From: Cryptomeria japonica
Taxonomy: Eukaryota > Streptophyta > Pinopsida > Cupressales > Cupressaceae
Assembly: GCF_030272615.1 (NCBI RefSeq)
Contig: NC_081407.1
Span: 269,359,870 to 269,423,869 of the forward strand
Length of the DNA: 64,000 nucleotides
Direction: 5' to 3'
Shown here: one piece after another, positions 46,530 through 57,991 of the stretch
Layout: each line of letters starts with the position of its first letter
Numbering within the stretch: position 1 is the first letter of the stretch
The notes under the pieces: model-generated
What the model was told of the DNA's origin: nothing
The model's input: the letters and a program-made list of their open reading frames with translations, nothing else
Databases searched by the model: none
Program-made: the position numbers and the translations under genes

Positions 46530-48729
46530 ATGGATTTTTGTTAGATCTGTGTTTTTTGCAGGTTTTTCTAACCCTATATTGTTGTTTTGTAAAATTTGGA
46601 GAATAACATTGTGCAGCTAGTGTTTTGGACACAAAATCAAGATCTTGGAGAGATTTGATCATATCTCACAAATGGATTTGACTTTTGGCATCCAATTTTT
46701 TTTGCAGGTCAGGAAAATTATCAGAGGTGTTCAGTAAAAATTTCAGATTTTTTGGATCAATGTTTCATTTTATATGATTTTTCATAAAAAATTAATTTTG
46801 AGAGAAAATTAGCGAATTTTTTGGATTTTCTTACATTTTTGGAAATATCTCATAATTATACATAGGATATGTTCTTTGTGATTTTAAATTTTATGCAAAA
46901 TCATTCCTCAAAAATCAGATCTTTGAAAATTAGGGTTTTGCATTATTTTACTCATATCTCACAAACTGCTTGGATTTGTTGCAAAAAAAATTTTAAACAA
47001 GTTTGGAAGACCATTAGGATTCTCCAGTAACAATTTCAGATTTTTTGGATTGATTTTGCATTTTATATGAATTTTTTATGATTTTTCATAAAAAATTAAT
47101 TTTTGGAGCAAATTAGCAAATTGTTTGGATTTTCTTACATTTCTGGAAATCTCTTGAAATTTTACATGTGGTATTTTTTAATGATGTATCAGATATTTGA
47201 ATTGGTCAACAAAACGCATAGTTGAAGGCCCCTATTTCACAAAGTCTTTTGGATCTAAAATTTACCTAACTTGTGTGCTTGCAGGAAGGGGTGATCATTT
47301 GAAACAATCCAAACTACTAACAAATCTTTGTTGCAGGACCTTGACAAGGATTTTCTTTTTATCTTTATTATGTGCCTTATTTTCATAGATTATCAAAAAC
47401 TTCAATTGGTGCACTAAAATAGAACCAATGTCCTTTGTGTCTTGTGCAATAGGCTCTTTTTGTTTAATCTTTAGAGCGTCTATCTCCCCATGTGGTCATT
47501 AGGACTACTAGTGAGGAGAGAATGACCCAAGTGGTAGCGAGGAAAACCCACCTCTTCCGAACCACTATAAACAACTGTATTCATGGTGAAAACTATGGAT
47601 AACATGTGCTGATTAGTTCATACCGACACTATGTCTCCTCATAAACCCATTTGATCAAATTTATTTGATCATTTGTAGGGCGTAACCCCTATCGGCTAGG
47701 AGCCTTCTGTATTTACAGAGCTGAAAGTGTCACATGTATGGCCACACGAGTGGATTCTCTTACTAGCACCTTTTTGTTTTAGAAGCCAAAATCCTTCTAG
47801 TTGTTGGGGCTGGAGGTCGAACCTCTGGTAGCGGCCCACACACATACAGTTCTTAGTAGAGATACAAAGTTCACCACGAGGATTTTTCATGGGGACTGAT
47901 GCTTGGCTGCCCCAAGAAGTGAGTGCCGAGGGTGGAGCCAATGGGGTCAAGCATCTAAGTATCCGCTCTGAATAGCGTAGCCTCATGTGGGAATCAACAA
48001 CTATTGTCCAGGCCAACCATAAGAATTGTGCTTGTCTTATTTTTTACAATCAAACATTCAAGACCAAACATCAAAATATTGTGTCTTTTGTGTCTTCAAG
48101 TGTATGCAAAACAATTTTACATCAAACAACACATTTTTCTTTGAGTCATTTTGAGTCTAAACACTTGCAAACATTGAGTCTTCATCAACATTGTGTCCTT
48201 TTGTCATGAAAAATAGTCAAAAAATTCAGAATTGGTCACAACAACAACTTCACAAATTGGAAAAATTTACATTCCAACAAACAAGAGCAATCAGTTTCAG
48301 AATTCTTGAGCTTCTTAAGCTATCTCTTTAAGTTTTCATCTAGCATTCAACCTATCTTTGGGTCTCACAAAGTCCATCATTTCCATACACCTTACATTAC
48401 ATTCATATTTGTCTAAACTTGAGTCAAAAGGTCACTTGCTTGTCCTTATCTTGCTTTGTCAACACATTACATACAACAACATTTTGCTAAGTGGTCCCTC
48501 ATCAAGGTCTATCACCTTTGGGTCTCATTTGGTCTTACTTAGAGTCAAGGTCAACTTACCTCATCAAGAGAAACTATCATCTCTTTGGAAGCCACACCTA
48601 CTCTACTACATACATACTTGGTCTTACACTTTGAAAATTGCAAGTACACTTTAGATTCATTTACATTCCATCCAACTCTTGGTCTTCCATATTCATCTAT
48701 TCTCACACATCTTGGTCAATACCTAGTTC
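46530..48729 (+). other. Element C leader
   Basis: 2.2 kb between primer-binding site and gag. Two similar segments (about 46670-46860 and 46960-47160) share TTTTTGGAT, ACATTT-TGGAAAT and TTTCATAAAAAATTAATTTT, so this part contains a 290-bp-spaced direct duplication. No 21-bp arrays like those of element A were seen. The ORF candidates are short and without motifs. Confidence 0.55.
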
Positions 48730-51036
48730 ATGGTTGAAACTTGTTACCAAAAATCTAGGAGAGAAGCTAAAGAGGCTCAAGAGTCCGCAAACATGAGTGC
48801 CTATAAATATGAAAATGATATCTTTTTCAATTGTGATCATACCACATTACCTGACATGGATTCTTATAGAAACATTCCAAATGTTGAGAACATGGATACT
48901 ATAAACAACAATGGTACACACAATGACAATATGAACAACATTTCAATACATTCAGCAGAAGTGGAAGACTCCATTATGGATCCCCGTTTCAATCGATTAG
49001 TTGAGGAAATAATGAGGAGAGATAGACAATACTTCTTACAAGTGATGGCACAAAGTGGAGCCAAGATCCCTCGTGATTTTGACATGTCTCAAATAATGGA
49101 ACATATACCTTTGCAAAAAACTCACTCCAACATGGATCAAAGGAGGCCTAATAGTGGAGGCAATAGAGGACCACATATGGTTCCTAAATCACCATCATCT
49201 TTGTTTCAAAAACTAGAGGTCCCATACACACATGGTCAAGCATATGATACTCACCTTCACAGACCATTATGGGGGTCTTATGCAGAAAAATATACTAAAT
49301 CAAATACCAATGCTAAGGATCAACCACCAAAGCAATTGGATATCCAAAGGCATGCTCAAAATTTGGACACAAGGAAACCCCACATCAAATTTGGGGGCAA
49401 CACACTGGAACAAACTCATGACATTCCTATAGAGTATGGTATACATGGACAAAGCAGATATTCCATTCCTCATCATGACTCTATACCAAGTGGTCCATAT
49501 ACACAGCATTATTATAGACCTCCTCCATATGAACATGTGTATGATCAATATCATCCATATATGCAACATGCTCCTCCTCCACCTAGTGCTTCTGGCATGG
49601 GGTATGGTCCAAGAAGTCGGTCTCCATCGAAGAACAATTTGAAACAGCAAATCAAGGATTTACAAAAGAAAATGGAGGACATAAATACATCGAAGCCAAC
49701 TTACACAATGAGAGACATATGTCCCTATCCATTCAACAAAAGCATTCCAATGCCTCCATTTCCTACACACTTTGTGACACCTAAGTTTGATAAGTACAAA
49801 GGAAACGGGGATCCTAAGGCACATATAAGACAATTTTTCACAGCTTGCATTGAGGTAGCAGCATAAGAGACATATTTGATGAGGTTATTCCCACAAAGCT
49901 TAGGTGATCAAGCTATGGAATGGTTCTCCCAACTTTCACTTGGAATTAAGTCTTGGGGTGACTTAGCAGAGGCATTTATCCAACATTTCTCATACAACAT
50001 AGAGATGGATATATCAGTCACTACTTTGTGCAACACCAAGCAAAAGGATGGAGAGTCTTTTTCATCATTTTTACAAAGATGGAGAAATCTAGCTAGCAGA
50101 TGCTCTTGTGAAATTCCAGAGAAACAAATGGTAGAAATGTTCACCCAGAATGTTAACAAAGACATTGGTTATGACCTAAGAAAAGCTTGTTTGTCCACTT
50201 TTAAGGACGCCATTGAGAAAGGCTTAGCGATAGAGAAGGTCCTAATTGAGCAAGGAGTAATTAAGATATTCAAAGAAAACAAAGAGGACTATAAAGGAAA
50301 AGACAAGCCAAGATTTTGGAATAAAAACAAGAACACAGTCAATGATGGTGTTGTTGATGCCAATACAGTACGACCCAAAATCATTTTTTCTGGATCAAGC
50401 TCTACAAACAATCAAGTGAATACTCAAACTACTTCAAAATCACAAAGGAAGTACACTCCATTGGGAGAACCACTTGAGTCCGTTTTCAAAAAGCTAGTGG
50501 CAAACAAGATAATCACAATTCCAGATTTTCCTCCATATGAGCCAAAGGTCAAACCAAATTGGTGGAATGATGATGAGTATTGTGAATTTCATAAAAGCAA
50601 AGGACATAAAATAGAAAATTGTCATCGACTGAAGAACGTCATACAAGATCTCATTGATAGAGGTGACATTGAGATTGAAGGACACTCATCCAATCAAGAA
50701 CATGAAATGTTTAAGGAACCATTCCCAAAACATGACAAGGGAAAAGCTAAAGCCACAAATGACCAAACCAACTATACCAGAGCATCTTATAACTATGATT
50801 CAACTATCAATTACATTTCAATGGACAATTATGTCTCTACCATTATCATCAAGGACAAAACACCTGAAAATTCTACCCAAAGACCCAAGATTGTCCTAAA
50901 AGGCATTGGATCTTCTTCCGAACCTACCTTTGAATGTAATGTTACAACTCATCAAGGTAAATTAACTTTGCAAGGTGCTCCAACTAAAAATACCACTTCC
51001 TCATCGACCAAGCTTGAGTATGACCTTGTAGAATAG
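48730..51036 (+). pseudogene. Element C gag (one early stop)
   Basis: ATG at 48730. A 378-codon frame is followed, after a single TAA at 49864, by 386 codons in the same frame. The N-terminal half is long, His/Pro/Tyr-rich and has no counterpart in the first 30 residues of element A gag. A coiled coil (LKQQIKDLQKKMEDIN) precedes the capsid block DICPYPFNKS, KYKGNGDPKAHIRQF, DQAMEWFSQLSLG and SFLQRWRNLASRCS. The zinc knuckle is CEFHKSKGHKIENC, as in element A. Gag would be nearly full length if the stop were read through. It ends at TAG 51034, 18 bases before protease in the same frame. Confidence 0.88.
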
Positions 51037-51051
51037 TTAGGGAAGACACCC

Positions 51052-51657
51052 GTGCTCATCTCCATCCTTGAGATCTTACGCATATCCCCCACACATAAAG
51101 GTATTCTTGACAAAATCTTGAGAGACACTTCTGTTCCTACTGATCTGAACGTGGACCAGTTTCAAGCCATGGTGGGATACCTTTCCATTCCACACTCCCT
51201 TACATTCATAGAAGCTGACAATGCCTCTGTAAGTCAGCCACATAATGCACCTTTACACATTGAAGCCTTCATACACAAACGTCGAATAAAATGAGTCCTG
51301 ATAGATGGAGGAGCAGGTCTGAACATATGTAGTTTGAACACAATAATACAATTGGGATATTCAGACAAAGTTGTGAATGCTACAAACAAAATTACCATCA
51401 ATGCATATGATGATGAAGAGTGTTCATCCAAAGGTACAATCACCTTGCCTCTCAGAGTTGGGCCAATTACTAAGGATGTGGTTTTTCAAGTCCTAGACCT
51501 TGATCTCACATACAACATATTGCTAGGACGTCCTTGGATTCATGAGATGAGAGTAGTCCCATCTACATATCATCGATGTATCAAGTTTCCACACAAAGGA
51601 GTTGAAGTGACTGTCAAAGCTGACCCAAATCCATTCATATATTGCAACAATATGTGA
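51052..51657 (+). pseudogene. Element C protease
   Basis: Same frame as gag. VLIDGGAGLNICSLN is the active-site loop and LTYNILLGRPWIHEM the second block. A TGA at 51292 lies four residues before the active site, and TGA at 51655 ends the domain. Confidence 0.85.
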
Positions 51658-52326
51658 CCTCGATCAGAAATAACAATCCCAATCAATCAAGAAGCTATTC
51701 CTTCATCAGCATATATTGATCCAGAATCCTTGAAATCTTCTACATCAAAACAAGCAGAGATCAAAGAAAAGTTCAAGATTAAAGACATGGGATGTGGTGA
51801 GTATATCTTTCATGTTGATCAACTCCCACTATCTCCTAAGTTATTCAGTCAACAGGAACAATCTACAAACAATTTGCAAGGAATTGGGTACGAAGCACCT
51901 AGTGTTGTGGCTACTAAGTCTGAATGCAAATCTCCTCTAATGGTGCAAGCAACTCTTGATATCAATAGTCCTAAGAGTGGTTCCAACAAAGAATCTATTG
52001 AGCATATCACCAGCCCTCTTGAGAACTCACATAGCTTTACCATTTCATCCACTCATTCCATTTCCACTCCTCTCCTAGACTTGGATCAACAAGAATTACA
52101 AAATTCCTTACTCATTGGGGATCAAAAATCAAGCTTTGAAATGAAAAATCTAAAAGTCAAAAATAAAGAAAAGTCCTTCAGTCCAAATCAAAATCAAAAG
52201 CTACTAGACTCCACAAAAATCAAAGTCAAGGATAAAAATCCCATGAAAGAAAAAGAACAAGAGTTGATCTCCCCTAATATCAAAATAATTGGGGGCAAAA
52301 GTTCTAAAATTTCAAGTAAAAAATAA
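51658..52326 (+). pseudogene. Element C pol linker
   Basis: Same frame. Starts with IDPESLKSSTSKQAEIKEKF and runs as a Ser/Lys-rich, probably disordered segment to TAA 52324. It corresponds to the linker between protease and RT in element A. The RT that should follow is absent. Confidence 0.65.
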
Positions 52327-52464
52327 TACTTGTTGTTCCTAAGTCTCCATCATGCTATCCTACTTTCACTTATTTTCACAATCATAAGCCTTCATCACTC
52401 ATCCACTTGTTCCACACATCCATTCCCTTATGGTGATACATCATAGACCTTTAATGGATCTTCC

Positions 52465-53184
52465 TTGCAGGAATTGGTTATCAAGGATGCCCAAACTTCT
52501 TTAGGTGACATGGATGTGGGACTATGTAGTCCACACACTAGTAATTCTATCTCAGTTCCTTTATCAAGGAATACAATCACTCAAGCTACACATCATGCAG
52601 TCAAGGAACATTGCAGTTACAATCATAAGGTAAAGCCTCACACATTTGAGGTTGGTGATTTAGTTCTCAAGGAGAATCCCAAAAATCAACAAGACATACA
52701 GAATAAGGACAAGTTCGAACCAAATTGGCTTGGTCCTTACATCATCATGGCAGCCTATGGATTCGGTGCTTATCAACTCTCAACCACAGAGGGTGAACCT
52801 TTGGAGGATCCTATCAACAACATGCACCTTCGCAGGTTTTACACATATCTCTTTAGAGTATCCCAATTCAAAAATACAAAAAAAAAAAACTCAAAAATAC
52901 AAAAAAATCATAAAATAAAAAAATCATTACTTGGTGAAAACCTGGCAAACAGGTGCCTTGTGACACAAAAAATTGAAAAACAGAAAAACATTTCGTCCAA
53001 CGATGAAAACCACTTCGGTGGCACCCTGGACAAGTACCATGGTGAAAACTGGGTCACTGGCGCCATGCGTAGAGACATTGCTCCTCCCTCCTTCAAGATT
53101 CCATTTCATCCTTTCACTTTGCACACACTCACAACCTATCCATCCATAATAAACTTACCCATTCCCATCATGGCTTGTTATTGA
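52465..53184 (+). pseudogene. Element C integrase C-terminal domain only
   Basis: Still in the gag frame. YNHKVKPHTFEVGDLVLKEN, then FEPNWLGPYIIMAAYGFGAY and LEDPINNMHLRRFYT match the integrase C-terminus of element A (YSHKVKPQVFQVGELVL, GSKAYQ). A Lys-rich run and about 90 further residues follow to TGA 53182. The catalytic D,D,E core is missing. A TTCCTTGCAG just before 52471 would serve as a splice acceptor. Confidence 0.82.
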
Positions 53185-54490
53185 TCTACCCAAGATTGGT
53201 TAGCCATTCATAATAACCCCCTTTTCACCCTTTCCATCCATAATAAATCATCTCCTATCTATGGCTAAGGCAAATCCTACATCTAGTAATGGGTGTGGAA
53301 CTAAGAGCATCGCCTATTCTGAGGAGTACAAGTTTTTTCCAATTTTCTTCAATCTATCCACGCACAATCCACAATAAAGTAACATTTGCATCGCCAATCC
53401 ACAATAAAGTTTCATCTTCTCTGCAATAAAGTATCACTTTCATGGATTCAGTCAGTTTCAGATGAGACACAACAACAACAATGGACTTTCAACAAATCAA
53501 ATCTTTCAACAAACTCAGACAACATTATGGTTTAGTGTGATTTATCATTTTTGTGAAAGTAAACATTGTGACCACAATCAAATAAGACTTATACGAATGA
53601 CAAGAGACACTAAACTTGAGGACTACAGTGGATGTTGGTGTCGAGTCTTAGTTTTCTTTTGATTTTAATTTTCTAGTGACATGTCTTTTAGCTTTTCCAG
53701 GATGTTTCTGACTAGAAATTATATCTCCATGATGTCTTTGACTAGAAAGGCAAGGATGGGGTATCGTCACCTATTTTCTTTATTGTCTGTGGATTGTCTC
53801 TTAGTAATGCTATGACTTGTCCAAGGATATGAGGACGCTGTGAGTCTAGTGTGAACTGGGGCATTCCTTGTTTGTAACTATCTGATCTCCATGCAAACAG
53901 GTACAATGACTTTCTGGGTCAAACATATGCCTCGATTGTCATAACCTATTTTGCCATAATAAAGCTCAATGATGATAACCCACAAGAAGCTCTTTCACTT
54001 CCATATCTTCTATCTTTCATCCCCCTTTCTTGATTGAACTCCATCATCCTTCTTGAGTTCGTGTAGCCTACTATCACATGACTGAGTATAATGACACACC
54101 AAAAATGTCTGCATTTCATGTAGTTTGTACCTGCACTACCACATATTAAGCATTTCATACATACATATAGATATCACAACTGCATCGCATCCTGCACACA
54201 ACACATATTAGCACATTTTACATTTTTATCATGTAAATAGTTATTTGCATTATCATATTCATCTGCATTTCATACATTCACATTTGCATTGGCATAACAT
54301 ATAAAACATAAAAGAACAAAAATATTGCATTTCATTATGTACATATTTGCATCCATATCATAACCATCACATAGAAACATACATCATGAAACATCTCATC
54401 ACATAGGTACACATGCATATACCTGCCGCAAGGATGAATCTCATATATATATAATCATGAGTGTCATGATACAATGATGTCAAAATACAT
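53185..54490. other. Element C non-coding region
   Basis: Between integrase tail and antisense PMD. It contains ACAATAAAG repeats at 53360-53440 and CATATTCATTTGCATT-type words at 54180-54420. No domain seen. Confidence 0.55.
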
Positions 54491-54509
54491 ATGGCTACAC
54501 AGCCAACCC

Positions 54510-54890
54510 TCATGTCACCCTATCTAGACAAAGGAACCCACTGATCACTCCTGCCAGTACTATTGGTAGTGCTAATCCTGTCCGTGTCATGGTATCCCAA
54601 GCCATGTGTCCAGCTCTCATCTCCAATCCTGGATCCTGAAACACTCGTCTCAGTGCATCCCTATCTCCGTCTCGATCATAGGATACTAACTCCCCATCAA
54701 TCGATATCCTTAATATCCTGTACATATCCTCTAAGGTGATTGCCATCTCACCCATCAGCAAATGAAAATTACAAGTCTCTGAGTGCCATCTCTCAGCTAG
54801 CGCAGTCAACAACCCCATGTTTGCCCAAAACTTAGGCACATACAAAATATGTTGCAGGCTCATAGCCTAAACCATTGCTCTCTTGTCAAC
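54510..54890 (-). pseudogene. Antisense PMD fragment of element C
   Basis: The 117-codon ORF contains NMGLLTALAERWHSETCNFH, LLMGEMAITLEDMYRILRIS and VISGFLCLDR. These align without large gaps to the first part of the PMD ORF of element A (INWGLLTVLAERWHSE, MGEMTVTPKDECQILRI, IGGFLCPDH). The rest of the domain is missing after DRVT. Orientation is opposite to gag, again between integrase and 3' LTR. Confidence 0.78.
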
Positions 54891-54994
54891 TGTCAGCTCT
54901 GCTCACAGACTCTGAGTCGATGGGAATCTCTCCCGTGACTCCAACATAGGTAGACACTCCTGTAGTCAAGCAAATCAATCATGTCAGTCATAGT

Positions 54995-55285
54995 AGCATT
55001 CCCTGTTCATCACAAAAGGCTTCTTATTATCCTAGTGCTTATATCTATCATATGGCACTCTATCCTAGTGACACTCACTATTCATCACAAAGTGTTGTTG
55101 TTTATCCTAGTGGTACTCACTATTCATCACAAAGTACTATGTGTTTTTGCACTCCCTATTCATCACAAAGTGCTGCTCATATTTGCACTCCCTGTTCATC
55201 ACAAAGTGTTGCTCATATTAGTACTCCCTGTTCATCACAAAGTACTATGTCTTGGTACTCCTTGTTCATCACAAAGTGCCTTGAT
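54995..55285. repeat. 36-bp tandem repeat, about 8 copies
   Basis: CTCCCTGTTCATCACAAAGT recurs with 36-base spacing in the right part and 40-55-base spacing on the left, where TATCCTAGTG spacers are added. It lies in the variable 3' region of element C. Confidence 0.88.
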
Positions 55286-55504
55286 CTATTCTATCCTAGG
55301 GCCTTTGCTTGAGTGTATCCTCTTGAGTAGTTTCCTAATTGGCAACATATGTTCTATCACAGAATTGTCAATCCTAACCCTATCTACTATCATAGTCTTC
55401 CCTAGAGGACCTGCTTGAGTGTATCCTCTCAACAGCTTATCCAATCGACAGCGTATGTTCATCACAGAACTGCCGATTTGCCCTAGAAGACATAAATGCA
55501 CATT

Positions 55505-55775
55505 TTTGACACAAATGCGCCTTCATGACATAAACACGCTTACATACTGCATAAATGCGCCTGCTCTGCACAGACACACCTGAAATACATAGACGTGCCT
55601 ATGCTCTGCACAGACACGCCTGCTGTGCACAAACTTGCTCACATGGCACAAACGCGCCTGCCCAACACAAATGCGCTCACATTTGACATAGACAATTTTT
55701 TTGGCACAGACGCACCTGGCATAAACACAGACGTGCCTAGCCAACCTAGACGCGCCTAGCACCAGCGCAAAAATA
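55505..55775. repeat. CACAAACGCGCCTG-type degenerate array
   Basis: About 15 variants of CACAGACGCGCCTG or ACATAAACGCGCTC spaced 16-25 bases. Locally GC- and CpG-rich compared with its surroundings. Confidence 0.75.
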
Positions 55776-56046
55776 CCTCAGCATTTTTTTAAAAAAATTG
55801 ACATTACCTAAAAGCGCATTTATTGCACTACCTAGCATGCATCAATGACAACATTTATTGCGACAAAGTACAAAGAGGTTTTGTGGTACTTACCGACTCT
55901 CCTGCATCTGCTAGCCTCTGAAATCGACAAACGCGGTCAAATCTATGCACCAATGCCATCGCTGTTGACCGCTCTCTGCACTCTGATCTCTTGGAGGTGT
56001 GGATGACAATGAGGATGTGTTCCCTCGCGGTCTATCTTATAGACTA

Positions 56047-56082
56047 CCCTAGCCCTAGCCCTAGCCCTAGCCCTAGCCCTAG
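56047..56082. repeat. (CCCTAG)6 hexamer array
   Basis: Six perfect CCCTAG units. It is one base different from and one base shorter than the plant telomere unit, and lies 220 bp before the 3' LTR of element C. Confidence 0.95.
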
Positions 56083-56287
56083 CCCAAGTTAGTCTTCTTT
56101 ATCCCATGACTCTGTCACTCTATCTTGTTAGTCCTTTCTAGCCTTTCTTTCTTATCGAGAGAATGTCTATGATCTTTTCAGACATTTTCATCCAATCTCT
56201 CGAGGGGGCATATCATTCCCATCTTGGGGCAAATTTGTATCAGTTTATATTATCTTCTTTGAAACAACGCGACAAGCTGCATTGTCT

Positions 56288-56302
56288 CAAAGAGGGGCAA
56301 AA
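56288..56302 (+). promoter_or_regulatory. Element C polypurine tract
   Basis: CAAAGAGGGGCAAAA immediately before the 3' LTR start TGTAGACACC. Confidence 0.8.
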
Positions 56303-57081
56303 TGTAGACACCTAAAATTGTCATGTCTAATTAAATAAATATTTTTATTTATTTAATTATCTTAAGCCTAATTCTTCTATTAATTAAATAAATCTTTATT
56401 TATTTAATTAATTCATTTATCCTCTTCTAGCCTTATTTCTTTTTTAAATAAATACATTTATTTATTTAAATTACCCTTTTCCTAAATTAAATAAATATCT
56501 TATTTATTTAATTGATCCCACTTCTTCTATTAATTAAATAAATCTTTATTTATTTAATTAATTAATTAACCTTTTCTACCTATGACACATGTCATTCATC
56601 TCTTAATTCATACACTACCTACCCTCTCATTATTTTATTATTTCTTTTACCTACCCTTTAATCATAGCCGACCATTTATCTTTTACACCTCTCAATCTTA
56701 TCCTTCCATTTCTTATAGTGTCTTCTATATAAGGAGATGCTTCCTTCATTATCAACCCTAATCAATCTATGCATCCTAGCATTCAAACTTTCATATGCGA
56801 TCAAGCCTACTTGCAACCACATTTCCATTCTTTGTTGAGCTCTTGTACACATATAAAATCTGAGAGAAAATATATCAAGGAAGATCAATGGAGATAGAAA
56901 GAATGGAGATCCAAACCCTATTGGACATGTGATGGTATAATCTTTGTGATTTCATTTGATTTGCATTGTCTTAGGTAATCTTCATATGTTATGGTGGATC
57001 TTTGTTGTTGTTAGGCTACATTTTTATGGTTGAATTCATTTAGTCTTTCAATATTGTTGGTATCCATTTTCATCATAAACA
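56303..57081 (+). repeat. Element C 3' LTR
   Basis: Same length as the 5' LTR (779 bp), with about 23 substitutions and a TGTA...AACA outline. ORFs inside it are composition artefacts. Confidence 0.93.
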
Positions 57082-57320
57082 CAACCTACTTCTAGATGTT
57101 GATCAAATGAATAAATTTTACATTAATCAGATGATGCAAGGTTTGATATGTGCATATAATACCCATGAATTGAATTTTCTTTACTCAACTTTGATAGTAG
57201 ATCAGTCACTTTGTCTATCTCATCTAATGAAGGAGGAAGCAAGCCGTCTTTTTTGTTGATTGGTAATAATTTACCTTTTTTATCAAGCATAAAAGTGGTC
57301 AAACTAACAAAGTTGCAGTT
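57082..57320 (-). pseudogene. Unknown coding fragment interrupted by element C (upstream part)
   Basis: Minus strand reads FVSLTTFMLDKKGKLLPINK followed by KDGLLPPSLDEIDKVTDLLS and about 20 more residues before a stop. It abuts the element C insertion site. Family unknown. Confidence 0.35.
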
Positions 57321-57344
57321 TTTTTAGTAGAAGGAGCTTGATCA

Positions 57345-57991
57345 TGCAAGAGTCCAAAGTAAGAATAATGGGATTTGATGATTTGAAAGAGATGTACAAG
57401 GAAGATGTAGACTTCAAGGAAGCATATGAAGCATGTATGAATCCTCTTAGTAGGGATAGAAGTCCTTGGATGGATTTCATGATATAAGAAGGTCTACTAT
57501 TCAAGGAAACCCAACTTTACCTTCCAAGAAGTTCCATGAGAGAGAACTTGCTAAAAGAGAAATATAATGGCAGCTTAGGAGAGCATTTTGGGAAAAACAA
57601 GACACTAACCCAATTGACTACGCACTATTATTGGCTAGGTATGAGCAATGATGTTAATAAGTTTGTAGAGAGGTGTAAAGTGTGTCAACATGCCAAAGGG
57701 AGCAGCAAAAATGTAGGTATGTACCAGCCATTGTCAATCCCCCATAAGTCATGGGATTCAGTAAGTATGGACTTTGTACTTGGTTCACCAAGAACTCTGA
57801 AAGAGAATGATTCAAAATTTGTGGTAGTTGATAGGTTCTCTATGATGGCTCATTCAATCCCATGCACAAAAATAAGTGATTAAACTAACATTGCCAATTT
57901 GTTCTTCAAGGAGATACTTAAGCTACATAGACTTCCCAGGAGCATTGTCTCTGATGGAGATAATAAATTTGTAGGACACTTTTGGAGAACA
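57345..57991 (+). pseudogene. Element D integrase, first part
   Basis: GFDDLKEMYKEDVDFKEAYE precedes the finger LKEKYNGSLGEHFGKNK and CKVCQHAKG. The core reads SMDFVLGSPRT (Asp) and SDGDNKFVGHFWRT (Asp). The first histidine of the finger reads Tyr. One stop at 57484 and another at 57881 interrupt it. The insertion follows FWRT. Confidence 0.83.

Larger units (their letters stand above)
45730..57081 (+). mobile_element. Element C: core-deleted Tat-lineage Gypsy element
   Basis: An 11.35-kb element with 779-bp LTRs (45730-46508, 56303-57081), about 23 differences by hand count (97% alike). Order is LTR, primer-binding site, leader, gag, protease, linker, integrase C-terminus, antisense PMD fragment, repeat-rich 3' region, polypurine tract, LTR. 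RT, both RNase H domains and the integrase core are absent. The flanking 5-mers CAATT (45725-45729) and CAACC (57082-57086) agree at three of five bases. It is the youngest large element by LTR similarity and needs another element's enzymes to move. Confidence 0.88.

Noticed and set aside
55523-55762. Cys/Val/Arg-rich ORF over the CGCGCC array
   Set aside because: Explained entirely by the repeat; would be a shadow translation.
56047-56082. True telomere sequence
   Set aside because: The unit is CCCTAG (six bases), not the plant CCCTAAA, and there are only six copies inside a retrotransposon.
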